Made by a program: the position numbers and the translations under genes
The notes under the pieces: generated by a model
Told to the model about the DNA's origin: nothing
The model's database searches: none
Seen by the model: only the letters and a program-made list of their open reading frames with translations
Shown here: positions 7,901-15,588 of the stretch, one piece after another
Position numbering within the stretch: position 1 is the stretch's first letter
Layout: each line of letters opens with the position of its first letter
Source: Gracilibacillus alcaliphilus
Lineage (GTDB): Bacteria; Bacillota; Bacilli; Bacillales; Amphibacillaceae
NCBI RefSeq assembly: GCF_016909015.1
Contig: NZ_JAFBFA010000030.1
Coordinates: 1-64,000 of the forward strand
Length of the DNA stretch: 64,000 nt
Direction of reading: 5' to 3'

Positions 7901-8829
7901 TACTCATCCCCCATTTCTGCGTCCTCAAAATAATTATGTTCTTCCAAGAATTCTTGAGCTACGCTTCTAGGATTCATTAATTTAACATCGGCATTATAAT
8001 TAAGTTCTTGCATTTGTTCGGTTGAAATTTGATTATGCAGACGATCCATAATATCCTGGATTTCCGGATACTCCTCTAAGATTTCATTTGTTACTACAGG
8101 TGATGCATCATACGGTGGAAAAAAGTTCCTATCATCTTCTAGCACTTTCAAATCAAATTCCTTAATCCGTCCGTCAGAAGAATAAGCTAGCACAACATCC
8201 ATGCTGCCTGTTGCTGCTGCTTCATATACTAATCCAATATCCATTGGATATACTTTTCCAAAAGCAAAGTACATCTTTTGAAACCCGTCATATCCATCAC
8301 CTTTTCGGTTTATCCATGAATTATCTACACCAAATGTTAAATCATCACTGTATGGTTCTAAATCAGATACCGTATCTATACCATGCTCATCAGCAAATTC
8401 TTGTGTAACAGCTACAGTATAAGTGTTATCAAACCCATAGGTAGGTCCCCATGTTTGATTAAATTGATCTTGAAACTCTCTCTCCACAATTTCTAAAGCT
8501 TCTTCTGGATCTGTAATTGGATCCATTCCCAGTGCACCAGATAAGTCTGTACCTGTATATCGGGTTGACGTTATATCCAAATCACCGCGAAGCATACCTT
8601 GATGTTGTACAATCGATGATCCTAAATGAGAGACTATATCTGTTTGTGCATCGGTTTCTCTTTCAATCATAATCGCCAGCATTTCTGCCAAAATTTCAGT
8701 TTCGGATGTTACTGCTGATCCGATTTTAATCGTGTCACTCGACGTACTTGCAAGACCAGGTAATGAACACCCTGCCAGCATTATTAATAATATAGTCATA
8801 AGTGTGCCTTTATATATTCTGTCTTTCAC
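7900..8829 (-). CDS. opuCC: OpuC-type substrate-binding lipoprotein OpuCC
   Basis: About 309 aa extracellular solute-binding protein anchored by lipid. The lipobox LAGC lies near residue 17-20 after a short hydrophobic signal sequence; the mature part has the ligand-binding features of the OpuAC/ProX class (TIKIGSAVTSETEILAEML, TSRYTGTDLSGAL). It captures quaternary ammonium solutes for the OpuCB/CD channel. I chose the GTG at 8829 because it has GGAGGTG at proper spacing; the longer frame starts at TTG 8844, inside the ribosome site and directly after the opuCB stop. Confidence 0.92.
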   Translation of the reverse strand: MKDRIYKGTLMTILLIMLAGCSLPGLASTSSDTIKIGSAVTSETEILAEMLAIMIERETDAQTDIVSHLGSSIVQHQGMLRGDLDITSTRYTGTDLSGALGMDPITDPEEALEIVEREFQDQFNQTWGPTYGFDNTYTVAVTQEFADEHGIDTVSDLEPYSDDLTFGVDNSWINRKGDGYDGFQKMYFAFGKVYPMDIGLVYEAAATGSMDVVLAYSSDGRIKEFDLKVLEDDRNFFPPYDASPVVTNEILEEYPEIQDIMDRLHNQISTEQMQELNYNADVKLMNPRSVAQEFLEEHNYFEDAEMGDE

Positions 8830-8845
8830 CGTGTACACCTCCAAT

Positions 8846-9490
8846 TTAAACGGCGTTATAAGAATCCTTTAGTCCTTCTGGCGTTAATTTATTTTCCACC
8901 ACTGCTAACGAACGATCTGCGATTACAGCCAAAATAGTAGCTGGTACTGTCCCTGCCACAATCAAAGCAGGCTGATACAGGTTTAAGCCATCAAAAATAA
9001 AATCACCTAAACCGCCTCCCCCGATAAAGGAAGCCAATGTGGCCCAGCCAATTAAATACACAGTTGATAACCGAATACCAGCCATAATAACCGGAAGTGA
9101 TAAAGGCAATTCCATTTTGATTATCGACTGCCAGTCATTCATTCCCATGCCTTTTCCTGCTTCAATCACACTATCATTGACCCCTTGTACACCAATATAC
9201 GTATTTCTTAGGATCGGTAAGAGGGAATAAAAGAAAAGTGCAACTATGGCTGGCAGTTTACCAACACCCAGAATGGGGATAAAAAACGCAAGAATTGCTA
9301 AACTCGGAATCGTCTGTAAAATGCCGATAAAAGATATAAAACGACCTGCAAATTTAGGCACTCTGGACAAAAGGATACCTAATGGCACTGCGACAATAAC
9401 TCCCAAAATTATTGCTGCCAGCGAAATATAAAAATGTTCCCATGTTTTGACCAATAAATCGTTCCAATTCGCTGAAAGAAATTCTAACAC
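8846..9490 (-). CDS. opuCB: OpuC-type permease OpuCB
   Basis: 214 aa membrane permease, paralogue of OpuCD in the same operon. Hydrophobic helices surround the coupling loop VNDSVIEAGKGMGMNDWQSIIKMELP near residue 110. It should form the heterodimeric pore with OpuCD. GTG start with GGAGGTG ten bases upstream, 13 bp after the opuCA stop. Length and order agree with B. subtilis opuC/opuB. Which of betaine, carnitine or choline is preferred cannot be read from the permease. Confidence 0.92.
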   Translation of the reverse strand: MLEFLSANWNDLLVKTWEHFYISLAAIILGVIVAVPLGILLSRVPKFAGRFISFIGILQTIPSLAILAFFIPILGVGKLPAIVALFFYSLLPILRNTYIGVQGVNDSVIEAGKGMGMNDWQSIIKMELPLSLPVIMAGIRLSTVYLIGWATLASFIGGGGLGDFIFDGLNLYQPALIVAGTVPATILAVIADRSLAVVENKLTPEGLKDSYNAV

Positions 9491-9503
9491 GATCCTGCAC
9501 CTC

Positions 9504-10658
9504 CTATTCCATCACTCTACTATTTTCTTCCATTTCTGTTCCGTCACCCCAAATGGTATCGTACACTAAGTTTGCTAAGGTAGCTCGTGTCACGATGCCC
9601 TTAAGGTGTTTATGATCATCCACTACTGGTACATATTTCATGCCACGACGGAGTATTTTGTGTACTGTTTCACGAAGCAAACTGTCCTCTGCTACGGAAA
9701 ATACATTGGTCTCCATCAATTCGTCTACAATTGTCACTTTCTTATGATTTAAATTAACCATTTCAATATCAAAAAAACCTTTTAATACGTTATCTTCATC
9801 TACCACTAATAAGGAATCTACCCTGCGATCACGCATTAAGGATACCGCCTCTTTTAATGGTGTAGCAGTCTGTACTGTTACAGGACTTGTTGACATTATT
9901 TGTTTAACGGTCGTTACATCCGGTTTACCTTGAATTAGTCGCTCACGTCCAAGGAATTCTTCAACAAACTCATTGGCTGGATTTCTCAATATTTCATCAG
10001 GTGTATCTGCCTGAACAATCTCACCACTGCGCATAATCACTATCTTATCAGCTAGTTTAAGAGCTTCATCCATATCATGTGTAACAAAAATAATCGTCTT
10101 GTCCAATTCCCTTTGTAATTTCTTAAATTCTTCTTGTAAGGAATCTCGAGTAATTGGGTCTAAGGCGCCAAACGGCTCGTCCATAAGAATTAACGGCGGA
10201 TTGACTGCCAATGCACGTAACACGCCAATACGCTGCTGCTGACCACCACTTAGTTCATGCGGATAACGATCTAAATACTCTTCTGGCATATCAACCAGCT
10301 TCAATAGTTCATGAGCTCGTCTATCCTTTTTCTCTTCCGGCCACTTCAATAAGGTGCCGACAAGAACAATATTTTCTTTAATTGTCATATGGGGCATTAA
10401 CCCAATTTGCTGAATGACATAGCCAATTGATCGACGTAATTGAACAGGATCTTGATTTGTAATATCCTTGCCATCGACAAGAATAGTTCCTTCCGTTACG
10501 TCAATTAGCCGATTAATCATTTTCATGGTGGTTGTTTTCCCACATCCACTCGGACCAATAAAACAAACAAACTCTCCTTTGTTAATTTTTAAGTTTAAAT
10601 CTTTAACAGCAACTGTTCCATCTGCGTATTTCTTATAAACATGTTTAAACTCCAACAA
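9504..10658 (-). CDS. opuCA: OpuC-type ABC ATPase with CBS domains, OpuCA
   Basis: 384 aa energising subunit. ABC domain: Walker A GPSGCGKTT near residue 36, signature LSGGQQQR near 136, Walker B LILMDEP near 155 and a switch His in FVTHD. The C-terminal 130 residues hold two CBS repeats (IMSTSPVTVQTATPL and LMETNVFSVAEDSLL), which in OpuA/OpuC act as ionic-strength or nucleotide sensors. TTG start with GGAGG eight bases upstream. First gene of the operon; a 17-bp perfect palindrome lies about 100 bp upstream (10762-10799) and may belong to its control region. Confidence 0.93.
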   Translation of the reverse strand: MLEFKHVYKKYADGTVAVKDLNLKINKGEFVCFIGPSGCGKTTTMKMINRLIDVTEGTILVDGKDITNQDPVQLRRSIGYVIQQIGLMPHMTIKENIVLVGTLLKWPEEKKDRRAHELLKLVDMPEEYLDRYPHELSGGQQQRIGVLRALAVNPPLILMDEPFGALDPITRDSLQEEFKKLQRELDKTIIFVTHDMDEALKLADKIVIMRSGEIVQADTPDEILRNPANEFVEEFLGRERLIQGKPDVTTVKQIMSTSPVTVQTATPLKEAVSLMRDRRVDSLLVVDEDNVLKGFFDIEMVNLNHKKVTIVDELMETNVFSVAEDSLLRETVHKILRRGMKYVPVVDDHKHLKGIVTRATLANLVYDTIWGDGTEMEENSRVME

Positions 10659-10761
10659 TGTTTACACCTCCATAATTTGCCTCGTACTGCTTTTTTCTAT
10701 ATCTTCTTTATTTTATAAAATAAACAAAAAAGATGAAAACAGCATATAACTTTATATAATG

Positions 10762-10799
10762 TGTAAAATCCGTACAATTTATATTGTACGGATTTTACA
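10762..10799. promoter_or_regulatory. 17-bp perfect palindrome between ylmC and opuCA
   Basis: Arms TGTAAAATCCGTACAAT (10762-10778) and ATTGTACGGATTTTACA (10783-10799) are exactly complementary, loop TTAT. Read on the minus strand it follows ylmC by about 130 bp and could be its terminator, although no T run follows. It also contains a minus-strand TTGTAC that, with TATATAA-type sequence 15-17 bp further on, could be the opuC promoter -35. Terminator and operator for the nearby GbsR/OpcR-type regulator are both possible. Confidence 0.6.
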
Positions 10800-10931
10800 A
10801 ACTGTTAATCATTTATTTCCTTCCAATTACAGCTCTTTTTGACCAGTATTATTGCTTTTTGTTAGTTTATTATTCCATATATACCAGATTATTAATCACA
10901 TTCCATTAAATACTCCTAACATTTACCCAAT

Positions 10932-11216
10932 TTATGGGAGGAGCATATTATCGGTATGCTGTGCATTGGCTGGGAATGTTTGGCCATTTTTCTTCACCAG
11001 GATGACATCTTGACCAATCCTAATTATTTGATTCCAAGGGATAATTACTTCACGGGATTCTCCGAACATGCCAAGTGTCTTTGTCTTCGTAGCAATCACC
11101 AGGTTAGTGATCTTCCCAACGTCTACATCAATTTCTATGTCTGTAACATGTCCTACCCGAGTACCATCTTCAATAAAGACAATGTCCTTCATTTGCAGCG
11201 CCGTAAGCGTGATCAA
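10932..11216 (-). CDS. ylmC: YlmC/YmxH-family PRC-barrel protein
   Basis: About 94 aa single PRC-barrel protein (MKDIVFIEDGTRVGHVTDIEIDV, ending in a small beta-rich domain). B. subtilis has two such sporulation-associated proteins, YlmC and YmxH; YlmC lies close downstream of sigG, as here, so I favour ylmC. The start is a TTG at 11216 with GGGGAGG eight bases upstream; the longer frame starts with a GTG at 11225 that overlaps the ribosome site. Function is not established; PRC-barrels often bind protein or RNA partners. Confidence 0.8.
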   Translation of the reverse strand: MITLTALQMKDIVFIEDGTRVGHVTDIEIDVDVGKITNLVIATKTKTLGMFGESREVIIPWNQIIRIGQDVILVKKNGQTFPANAQHTDNMLLP

Positions 11217-11369
11217 AACAAGCACCTCCCCTTATTATTAAATATATGTAATCTGTTGTGATTTATGGTTGTTTCTCGACGAGATTTTTAATTATTCACT
11301 CCAATCATTAGAAAAAACAGAAGCAAAACGTAAGCTACATCAAATAATGTGAAATGGCTATATCCACAT

Positions 11370-11490
11370 TTTGACTTGAAAAGAGTGCAAGGCCTCGCTC
11401 CGGTCAACCACTTCGCTTTCCACGGGGACGGACAAGGAGGCTGAGCCAAGCCTGCGGAAAGCGCAGCCTATTTCCGAAGCGCTGTCAAGC
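11370..11490 (+). repeat. Bacillaceae intergenic repeat between ylmC and sigG
   Basis: GC-richer insert in AT-rich sequence with phrases such as CGCTCCGGTCAACCACTTCG, GGACGGACAAGGAGGCTGAG and CCTGCGGAAAGCG. The last phrase recurs at about 42255-42270 in the other repeat of this type. From memory such sequences are abundant between genes in many Bacillaceae; they carry no coding frame I trust. The rest of the 11217-11600 gap looks empty. Confidence 0.6.
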
Positions 11491-11600
11491 ACAAAAAAAC
11501 GATCAAAATCATCCATTGAAAAATCTGTCCCTTCACTGCTCATCCTGCTATGGATTACTGTTTTTTCATAGGGGGATGGATATAAACTCTGATCTTATAA

Positions 11601-11626
11601 AAAAAGTGATGTCGCCATCACTTTTT
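11601..11626 (-). terminator. sigG terminator
   Basis: AAAAAGTGATG (11601-11611) and CATCACTTTTT (11616-11626), loop TCGC. On the minus strand the stem begins within the sigG stop codon and ends in a T run: a compact intrinsic terminator separating sigG from ylmC. Confidence 0.88.
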
Positions 11627-12404
11627 ACTCAAACATCTCTCGATTCATCTCTTTGATTGCTGCCTTTTCTAAGCGGGAAACTTGTGCTTGAGAAATCCCA
11701 ATCTCTTCGGCAACCTCCATTTGTGTCTTACCTTGAAAAAAACGCTGGCTGACAATCATTTTTTCACGATCATTTAAGCGTTTCATGCCCTCTTTGATAG
11801 AAATATGGTCCACCCAGTCATCATCCTGAACATTCTCATCACTGACTTGATCCATGACATAAATAGGGTCGCCACCATCATTGAAGATCGGTTCAAATAA
11901 AGAAACGGGATCCTGTATTGCATCTAGCGCAAAAATAACATCTGTAACCGGTACGCCTAATTCCTCAGCAATGGCATCAGGGGAAGGATCTTTTGCTGTT
12001 TGACTTAATAATTTCTCTCTTGCATGTAATGCCTTGTAAGCCGTATCTCTTAGTGAACGTGAGACACGTATCGGATTATTATCCCTTAGATAACGTCTAA
12101 TTTCACCGATAATCATTGGTACGGCATAAGTAGAGAATTTTACATTTTGTCCTAAATCAAAGTTATCAATGGATTTTAATAACCCAATACAACCTACCTG
12201 AAACAGGTCATCACCATATTCTCCACGATTGGAAAAGCGTTGAATAACACTTAGAACCAGACGTAAATTCCCATTAACTAATTTTTCTCGTGCAAATGGA
12301 TCCCCACTTTGCATTTCTCGAAATAGTCGCCGCATTTCTTCATTCTTTAAAACGGGTAATGTTGCAGTGTCTACCCCACATATTTCAACCTTGTTTCTTT
12401 TCAT
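11625..12404 (-). CDS. sigG: RNA polymerase forespore sigma factor sigma-G
   Basis: 259 aa sporulation sigma factor that drives late forespore transcription. It begins MKRNKVEICGVDTATLPVL, the hallmark sigma-G N-terminus, then region 2 (NLRLVLSVIQRFSNRGEYGD, DLFQVGCIGLLKSIDNFD, KFSTYAVPMIIGEIRR), region 3, and region 4 with the helix-turn-helix TQMEVAEEIGISQAQVSRLE. Length equals the B. subtilis protein (260 aa). I chose the ATG at 12404 because of GGGAGGG upstream; the frame extends further but into the leader. It follows sigE by 91 bp, and the leader contains a sigma-F-type promoter and a hairpin hiding this ribosome site. Confidence 0.97.
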   Translation of the reverse strand: MKRNKVEICGVDTATLPVLKNEEMRRLFREMQSGDPFAREKLVNGNLRLVLSVIQRFSNRGEYGDDLFQVGCIGLLKSIDNFDLGQNVKFSTYAVPMIIGEIRRYLRDNNPIRVSRSLRDTAYKALHAREKLLSQTAKDPSPDAIAEELGVPVTDVIFALDAIQDPVSLFEPIFNDGGDPIYVMDQVSDENVQDDDWVDHISIKEGMKRLNDREKMIVSQRFFQGKTQMEVAEEIGISQAQVSRLEKAAIKEMNREMFE

Positions 12405-12406
12405 AC

Positions 12407-12470
12407 AAAAACCCTCCCAATTGGAGATCCTTCTCAAAAATCAGTATCACCAATCGGAGGGTTTTTATGC
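12407..12470 (-). promoter_or_regulatory. sigG leader: sigma-F-type promoter inside an SD-masking hairpin
   Basis: Minus strand. A sigma-F/sigma-G-type promoter is visible: -35 GCATA (12466-12470), 14-bp spacer, -10 GGTGATACT (12443-12451), matching GYATA and GGNNANANT. The spacer contains AAAACCCTCC, part of an 11-bp arm AAAAACCCTCC (12456-12466) complementary to GGAGGGTTTTT (12407-12417), which includes the sigG ribosome site. TTGG/CCAA extends the pairing. Transcripts reading through from sigE would carry both arms, masking the site or terminating at the T run; transcripts from this promoter would start near 12435 and lack the left arm. B. subtilis, as I recall, has a comparable block on sigG read-through. 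Confidence 0.8.
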
Positions 12471-12495
12471 ATCATCCATCATTTACCACTTGCGT

Positions 12496-13215
12496 TCAAA
12501 CCATTTTATTAAATTCCTTTTGCAGTCGTTTAATAATCTTTTTTTCCAGCCTAGATATATAGGACTGGGAAATGCCTAGGAGATCGGCAACATCCTTTTG
12601 TGTCATCTCTTTATGACCTACTAATCCAAAGCGCAGTTCCATGATTTGTCGCTCTCGACCGTTTAATTGTTCTAACGCTTTACGCAATAAACTTTTATCA
12701 ATATTTTCCTCTAAATCTTTGAAGGTTACATCTTCATCTGTACCTAATACATCTGATAACAACAGTTCATTTCCATCCCAATCCACATTTAGTGGTTCGT
12801 CAAACGATACCTCCGTTTTAATTTTGTTATTCTTTCTTAAAAACATCAGTATCTCATTCTCAATGCAGCGTGAAGCATAGGTAGCTAACTTGATCTTTTT
12901 TTCTGGATTGAAGGTATTAATAGCTTTAATTAAGCCAATCGTTCCAATACTGATCAGATCTTCAATATTAATCCCAGTATTCTCAAATTTTTTGGCAATA
13001 TAGACAACTAGGCGCAAATTACGCTCAATTAACATAGCTCTTGCCGCCTTATCTCCGACAGGAAGACGGTTAATTAGTTCAAACTCTTCTTCCTTTGATA
13101 GAGGTGGGGGCAATGCCTCGCTGCCTCCAATATAGTAAATTTCATTTACTTTAAATCCTAATTTTTTGAGAATTTTGATCATAATCATTTTGTGCTTAGG
13201 CTTTACTGGAATCAT
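12496..13215 (-). CDS. sigE: mother-cell sigma factor sigma-E (pro-sigma-E)
   Basis: 239 aa, same length as B. subtilis pro-sigma-E. Conserved: YYIGGSEALPPPLSKEEE near residue 28, region 2 (NLRLVVYIAKKFENTGINIE, DLISIGTIGLIKAINTFNPE, KLATYASRCIENEILMFLR) and region 4 (DVADLLGISQSYISRLEKK). The N-terminal hydrophobic/basic segment MIPVKPKHKMIMIKILKKLG is the pro-sequence removed by SpoIIGA. I chose ATG 13215 with AAGGAGCG upstream. It is co-transcribed with spoIIGA, whose stop lies 26 bp upstream. Confidence 0.97.
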   Translation of the reverse strand: MIPVKPKHKMIMIKILKKLGFKVNEIYYIGGSEALPPPLSKEEEFELINRLPVGDKAARAMLIERNLRLVVYIAKKFENTGINIEDLISIGTIGLIKAINTFNPEKKIKLATYASRCIENEILMFLRKNNKIKTEVSFDEPLNVDWDGNELLLSDVLGTDEDVTFKDLEENIDKSLLRKALEQLNGRERQIMELRFGLVGHKEMTQKDVADLLGISQSYISRLEKKIIKRLQKEFNKMV

Positions 13216-13241
13216 GTCATTCGCTCCTTCATTTATTAGTA

Positions 13242-14126
13242 TCACCCGGCCTGTTGAAACAGTTTAGGGTGTAATAAGCAATGATAGCTGCCATCTGCTA
13301 CTAAATGTCCAAATTGTATACCAATCAGCACCTTGCTGGTTGTAATTGTCTGGTTAGGCAACTCTACTTTCAAATAGTCGGGCTTAAAGGCCAGCATCAT
13401 TTGTTGTTCTCCACTTACACCTTGGTAGGGAATCCATTGAAAGTGTTTCGCCTGCAGCAAATCTGTCTCTCCAAATGATTGACTAGCTGTCCGCAAGTCA
13501 TATATCTCTTCCTGATCCATCCATTGGGATAACAGCCCTTCATCAACCATGATGACAGGGTGATGGCTCAATGGATCAACTAAGTGATTCCCACTGTCCA
13601 GATAGCCTGTTGTACATAGGAGTTTCCCAGACCATTGAATCGTTACCTTATAAAAAAATTGTTGCTGAAATTGCTGCATACGATGATGGTCCATTCGATA
13701 TTTTGTAAAGAAAAAAACGATTGGAAACCCGATTAAAACAAATAATCCATGAATATGGTGGGACGCAAGATAAGGCTGCGACGCATGATTTTCTGCTGAT
13801 AACAGGAAATGAATGGCAATCAAGCCACCACCAATTGCAAACGTCATAAAATAAAAACTAAATAATGATTTACCAAAATAGGCCAAATTACGAAATGGAA
13901 AGGCAATCCAAATCATAATAAGCGAATAACAAACCTTAATCCATAATGAATGAAGGTTTACATCCGGAAAAATAAAGGTAATCGGAACAATCAATGAACC
14001 AAATAATCCCGCTAAAAATAAACGGTACCATTTTGTTTCATGTTTAGTCACAGATTGCGTTAGTAATAATAGCATCCAATCGAGCAAAAGATTTAATAAC
14101 CATATGACTTCTACATATATAATCAC
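13242..14126 (-). CDS. spoIIGA: SpoIIGA, membrane aspartic protease for pro-sigma-E
   Basis: About 294 aa. N-terminal half: five membrane helices beginning IIYVEVIWLLNLLLDWMLLLLT. C-terminal half: an aspartic-protease-like domain with the catalytic motif TGYLDSGNHLVDPL near residue 185. SpoIIGA cleaves pro-sigma-E in the mother cell after septum formation, in response to the SpoIIR signal. I chose the GTG at 14126, preceded by AAGAGGGA, because it reproduces the conserved first residues; the frame extends upstream through the promoter. The transcript continues into sigE. Confidence 0.95.
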   Translation of the reverse strand: MIIYVEVIWLLNLLLDWMLLLLTQSVTKHETKWYRLFLAGLFGSLIVPITFIFPDVNLHSLWIKVCYSLIMIWIAFPFRNLAYFGKSLFSFYFMTFAIGGGLIAIHFLLSAENHASQPYLASHHIHGLFVLIGFPIVFFFTKYRMDHHRMQQFQQQFFYKVTIQWSGKLLCTTGYLDSGNHLVDPLSHHPVIMVDEGLLSQWMDQEEIYDLRTASQSFGETDLLQAKHFQWIPYQGVSGEQQMMLAFKPDYLKVELPNQTITTSKVLIGIQFGHLVADGSYHCLLHPKLFQQAG

Positions 14127-14171
14127 GTCATGGTCCCTCTTTATTGTCATAATCTTTACAACTTGTCTCAT

Positions 14172-14204
14172 AGTATAAAGTAAAGCCATTTAAAAGTCTG
14201 TCAC
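14172..14204 (-). promoter_or_regulatory. spoIIG promoter with long spacer
   Basis: Minus strand: -35-like GTGACA (14199-14204), 21-bp spacer, -10 TATACT (14172-14177). The spoIIG promoter of B. subtilis is a sigma-A promoter with an over-long spacer of about 22 bp that needs Spo0A-P; this arrangement is the same. Weak Spo0A-box-like sequence (TTTGTCTGC, plus 14207-14215) overlaps or abuts the -35. Spo0A control is inferred. Confidence 0.6.
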
Positions 14205-14311
14205 AGTTTGTCTGCAAAAACCAACTAGTTTTTGAATATATAAGAAAAAAATGTAGAAAAGAGAAATGAGGTCTATTGACAAAACGAATGAGGGGAAATG
14301 TACATGAAAAA

Positions 14312-14341
14312 ACTGCATTCACCATGATAGATGAATGCAGT
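14312..14341 (-). terminator. ftsZ terminator
   Basis: ACTGCATTCA (14312-14321) and TGAATGCAGT (14332-14341), ten-base loop; on the minus strand followed by six T. Lies 12 bp after the ftsZ stop and separates the ftsAZ and spoIIG transcripts. Confidence 0.88.
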
Positions 14342-14353
14342 TGTTTATCACTA

Positions 14354-15523
14354 TTATCTTCTTCGATTGCGATTTCTTAAGAAGGTTGGGATATCCAATG
14401 GATCCTCTTCTTGTTTCGACCGCAGGTTGGCTTGCGGCTGATAGCTTTCTTGTTTTTGTTCTGTGTGCGCCTGATTTTGTGCTTGTGTTTGGGTTTGGGA
14501 TGGTTCTTGTTCCCTTTTTGTCATTTTTTGCAATGATGGCTGCTGTTTTCTTTGTGTATTGTTCATTTGCGTTTCATCAAAACCAGTTGCAATCACAGTC
14601 ACCACAATTTCGTCTTTTAAGTCCTCGTTAATAACAGAACCAAAGATAACATTCACTTCTTGGTCTGCCGCAGAGGTGACGATATCAGCTGCTTCTTGTA
14701 CTTCATACAAGCTTAGATTTGTTCCGCCAGTAATGTTCATTAGTACACCATGTGCACCATCAATCGACGTTTCTAATAATGGGGAAGAAACTGCTTTCTT
14801 GGCAGCTTCCGTTGCTCTATTCTCACCTGTAGCCACACCAATTCCCATTAAGGCAGATCCTTTATCCTGCATAATGGTTTTTACATCGGCGAAGTCAACG
14901 TTAATTAAACCTGGAGTAGCAATTAAATCGGAGATACCTTGGACACCTTGACGCAGTACATTATCTGCTTCTCTAAATGCTTCAAGCATTGGTGTGTTTT
15001 TGTCAATGATTTCTAATAAACGATCGTTTGGGATGACAATTAAGGTGTCGACTGCTGATTTTAGTCCGTCAATACCAGAAACTGCTTGTGTAGCACGTTT
15101 TCTTCCTTCAAAGGTAAACGGTCGAGTTACCACACCAACTGTCAGTGCACCAACATCCTTAGCGACTTGTGCAATAACTGGGGCTGCTCCTGTTCCAGTA
15201 CCGCCGCCCATACCGGCAGTAACAAATACCATATCGGCACCTTTGAGAATCTCTTCAATTTGTTCTTTACTTTCTTCAGCTGCCTTCTTACCCACTTCAG
15301 GGTTTGCGCCAGCTCCTAAACCTCGTGTTAATTTGGAACCAATCTGCATTTTCACTTCTGCTTTTGATAGGTTTAATGCCTGTGCATCTGTGTTTACTGC
15401 AATAAATTCAACGCCTTGTACGCCATGTTCAATCATTCGATTCACGGCATTATTACCGCCACCACCGACACCAATAACTTTTATCGTTGCCAGTTGGTCC
15501 ATATTTGTGTCAAAGTCTAACAT
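14354..15523 (-). CDS. ftsZ: cell division tubulin-like GTPase FtsZ
   Basis: 389 aa. Forms the Z-ring. Visible: GVGGGGNNAVNRM near residue 18, the tubulin signature GGGTGTG at 106-112, and the T7 loop region VDFADVKTIM. After residue 315 comes a Gln/Glu-rich flexible linker, ending in the conserved C-terminal peptide LDIPTFLRNRNRRR that binds FtsA, SepF, EzrA and ZapA. ATG with TTAGGAGG upstream. It lies 65 bp downstream of ftsA, the usual ftsAZ operon. Confidence 0.98.
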   Translation of the reverse strand: MLDFDTNMDQLATIKVIGVGGGGNNAVNRMIEHGVQGVEFIAVNTDAQALNLSKAEVKMQIGSKLTRGLGAGANPEVGKKAAEESKEQIEEILKGADMVFVTAGMGGGTGTGAAPVIAQVAKDVGALTVGVVTRPFTFEGRKRATQAVSGIDGLKSAVDTLIVIPNDRLLEIIDKNTPMLEAFREADNVLRQGVQGISDLIATPGLINVDFADVKTIMQDKGSALMGIGVATGENRATEAAKKAVSSPLLETSIDGAHGVLMNITGGTNLSLYEVQEAADIVTSAADQEVNVIFGSVINEDLKDEIVVTVIATGFDETQMNNTQRKQQPSLQKMTKREQEPSQTQTQAQNQAHTEQKQESYQPQANLRSKQEEDPLDIPTFLRNRNRRR

Positions 15524-15588
15524 GCTATTTCCTCCTAAAATATACTAGAATTATAATCTATCTCTCTGTAGTCTTCTGCACTTATCTA

